Shown here: piece by piece, positions 62,578 through 64,000 of the stretch | Layout of the letters: every line of letters starts with the position of its first letter | How positions within the stretch are numbered: position 1 is the first letter of the stretch | Source of the DNA: Rouxiella aceris | GTDB lineage: Bacteria; Pseudomonadota; Gammaproteobacteria; Enterobacterales; Enterobacteriaceae | NCBI RefSeq assembly: GCF_012933545.1 | Contig: NZ_JAADJU010000010.1 | Span: 1 to 64,000, forward strand | Reading direction: 5' to 3' | Length of the DNA: 64,000 nt | Notes under the pieces: model-generated | The model's input: the letters and a program-made list of their open reading frames with translations, nothing else | Told to the model about the DNA's origin: nothing | Databases searched by the model: none | Position numbers and translations under genes: made by a program

Positions 62578-64000
62578 ATGGCTGTAACAAACGTCGCTGA
62601 ACTCAACGAGCTTGTTGCTCGTGTAAAAAAAGCACAGCGTGAGTATGCAGAGTTCACACAAGAACAGGTCGATAAAATTTTCCGCGCTGCCGCTCTGGCT
62701 GCTGCCGATGCCCGTATTCCTCTGGCAAAACTTGCCGTTGAAGAATCTGGTATGGGTATTGTGGAAGATAAAGTGATCAAAAACCACTTCGCTTCTGAGT
62801 ATATTTTCAACGCATATAAAGATGAGAAAACCTGTGGCGTCGTTGCTGAAGACGAAACCTACGGCACCATCACCATCGCTGAACCTATCGGCATTATTTG
62901 CGGCATCGTACCAACTACCAACCCAACCTCTACTGCGATTTTCAAAGCATTGATTTCTCTGAAAACGCGTAACGGTATTATCTTCTCTCCACACCCACGT
63001 GCTGCCAAAGCAACTATCGCCGCTGCAAATATCGTGCTGCAGGCTGCCATCAAAGCTGGCGCACCTAAAGATATTATCGGCTGGATTGACGCGCCAAGCG
63101 TACCTTTGTCCAACGAACTGATGCACCATCCAGACCTTAACCTGATCCTTGCGACCGGTGGTCCAGGCATGGTTAAAGCTGCATACAGCTCTGGTAAACC
63201 AGCTATCGGCGTTGGTGCGGGTAATACACCGGTTGTTGTAGATGAAACTGCTGATATCAAACGTGTTGTTGCATCTATCCTGATGTCAAAAACCTTCGAT
63301 AACGGCGTAATCTGTGCTTCTGAGCAGTCTGTGATTGTCGTTGACTCTGCCTATGAAGCGGTAAGAGCACGTTTCAAATCTCACGGCGGCTACCTGCTGG
63401 CAGGTAAAGAATTGAAAGCAGTTCAGGACATTATCCTGAAAAACGGTGGGCTGAATGCCGATATCGTTGGTCAACCGGCGACCAAAATTGCCGAAATGGC
63501 TGGCATTACCGTTCCTGCGACTACCAAAGTACTGATCGGCGAAGTGACCAAAGTTGACGAATCTGAACCATTCGCTCATGAAAAACTGTCACCAACGCTG
63601 GCCATGTATCGTGCCAAAGATTTCGAAGACGCTGTCGATAAAGCAGAAAAACTGGTTACCATGGGTGGTATCGGTCATACCTCTTGCCTTTATACCGACC
63701 AGGACAACCAACCAGAACGCGTACGTTACTTCGGCGACAAAATGAAGACCGCACGTATTCTGATCAACACCCCGGCTTCACAGGGTGGTATCGGTGACCT
63801 GTACAACTTTAAACTTGCCCCTTCTCTGACGCTGGGTTGCGGTTCATGGGGTGGTAACTCCATCTCTGAAAACGTCGGTCCAAAACACTTGATCAACAAG
63901 AAAACTGTAGCGAAGCGAGCAGAAAACATGTTGTGGCATAAACTTCCAAAATCAATCTACTTCCGTCGCGGTTCACTGCCGATTGCGCTTGAAGAAGTGG
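62578..64000 (+). CDS. adhE: Bifunctional acetaldehyde-CoA / alcohol dehydrogenase (partial, cut by window end)
   Basis: The first 474 codons are in the window; the full protein is about 890 residues. Begins MAVTNVAELNELVARVKKA with CAGGAGAAC before the ATG. The visible part is the aldehyde-dehydrogenase half: IIPTTNPTSTAIFKAL-type block (IVPTTNPTSTAIF), PSVPLSNELMHHPD, and the catalytic cysteine in NGVICASEQS near residue 246. It reduces acetyl-CoA to acetaldehyde; the iron alcohol-dehydrogenase half, which makes ethanol, is outside the window. Forms filaments (spirosomes) in E. coli. Confidence 0.97.
   Translation, partial: MAVTNVAELNELVARVKKAQREYAEFTQEQVDKIFRAAALAAADARIPLAKLAVEESGMGIVEDKVIKNHFASEYIFNAYKDEKTCGVVAEDETYGTITIAEPIGIICGIVPTTNPTSTAIFKALISLKTRNGIIFSPHPRAAKATIAAANIVLQAAIKAGAPKDIIGWIDAPSVPLSNELMHHPDLNLILATGGPGMVKAAYSSGKPAIGVGAGNTPVVVDETADIKRVVASILMSKTFDNGVICASEQSVIVVDSAYEAVRARFKSHGGYLLAGKELKAVQDIILKNGGLNADIVGQPATKIAEMAGITVPATTKVLIGEVTKVDESEPFAHEKLSPTLAMYRAKDFEDAVDKAEKLVTMGGIGHTSCLYTDQDNQPERVRYFGDKMKTARILINTPASQGGIGDLYNFKLAPSLTLGCGSWGGNSISENVGPKHLINKKTVAKRAENMLWHKLPKSIYFRRGSLPIALEEV

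Overview
The window is chromosomal DNA from an enterobacterium (Enterobacterales). Almost every gene has a clear Escherichia coli counterpart, and the order from osmB to adhE (osmB, yciH, pyrF, lapB, lapA, pgpB, ribA, acnA, cysB, topA, yciN, sohB, yciK, btuR, rluB, yciO, rnm, trp operon, ompW, yciC, yciB, yciA, tonB, yciI, yciY, cls, yciU, opp operon, ychE, adhE) is that of the E. coli trp-opp region. It is not E. coli itself. trpG and trpD are separate genes, as in Serratia-type bacteria. kch is missing and a small zinc-ribbon gene lies between yciI and yciY. RluB has a long basic N-terminal extension, and the intergenic repeats are of other families. I cannot name the genus with confidence.

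Layout. 1-3228: a repeat-rich accessory stretch holding one unrecognised multi-pass membrane protein gene and a 299-bp unit repeated three times in tandem. 3229-9369: the arginine succinyltransferase operon astCADBE (minus strand), with a sigma54-type promoter and NtrC-like sites upstream. 10060-12374: a YdcR-like MocR regulator and the periplasmic chaperone gene spy. 12849-17345: cstA-ybdD (pyruvate/peptide uptake), kdgT with a good KdgR operator, and an araD-type epimerase. 17658-18457: ERIC-like elements around osmB. 18464-37361: housekeeping genes for pyrimidine synthesis, LPS control, riboflavin, aconitase, cysteine regulation, topoisomerase I, cobalamin and rRNA modification. 37529-44586: a complete trp operon with TrpR operator, leader peptide carrying tandem Trp codons, attenuator, trpE-G-D-CF-B-A and terminator. 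44760-54130: envelope and small conserved genes. 54370-60088: oppABCDF (minus strand). 61391-64000: ychE and the first 474 codons of adhE, cut by the window edge.

The most unusual thing seen is a 131-132 bp non-coding element present four times (12419, 23470, 34139, 54184). Each copy sits inside a Rho-independent terminator, and the complete terminator stem-loop is repeated perfectly on both sides. The direct repeats are 20-24 bp long, and their length follows the local hairpin rather than being constant. The copies are nearly identical and have imperfect terminal inverted repeats around TGACAAAGTC and a GC-rich palindromic core. This looks like a non-autonomous mobile element that targets terminators and rebuilds the hairpin on both flanks. 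I saw no transposase in the window, so how it moves is unknown.
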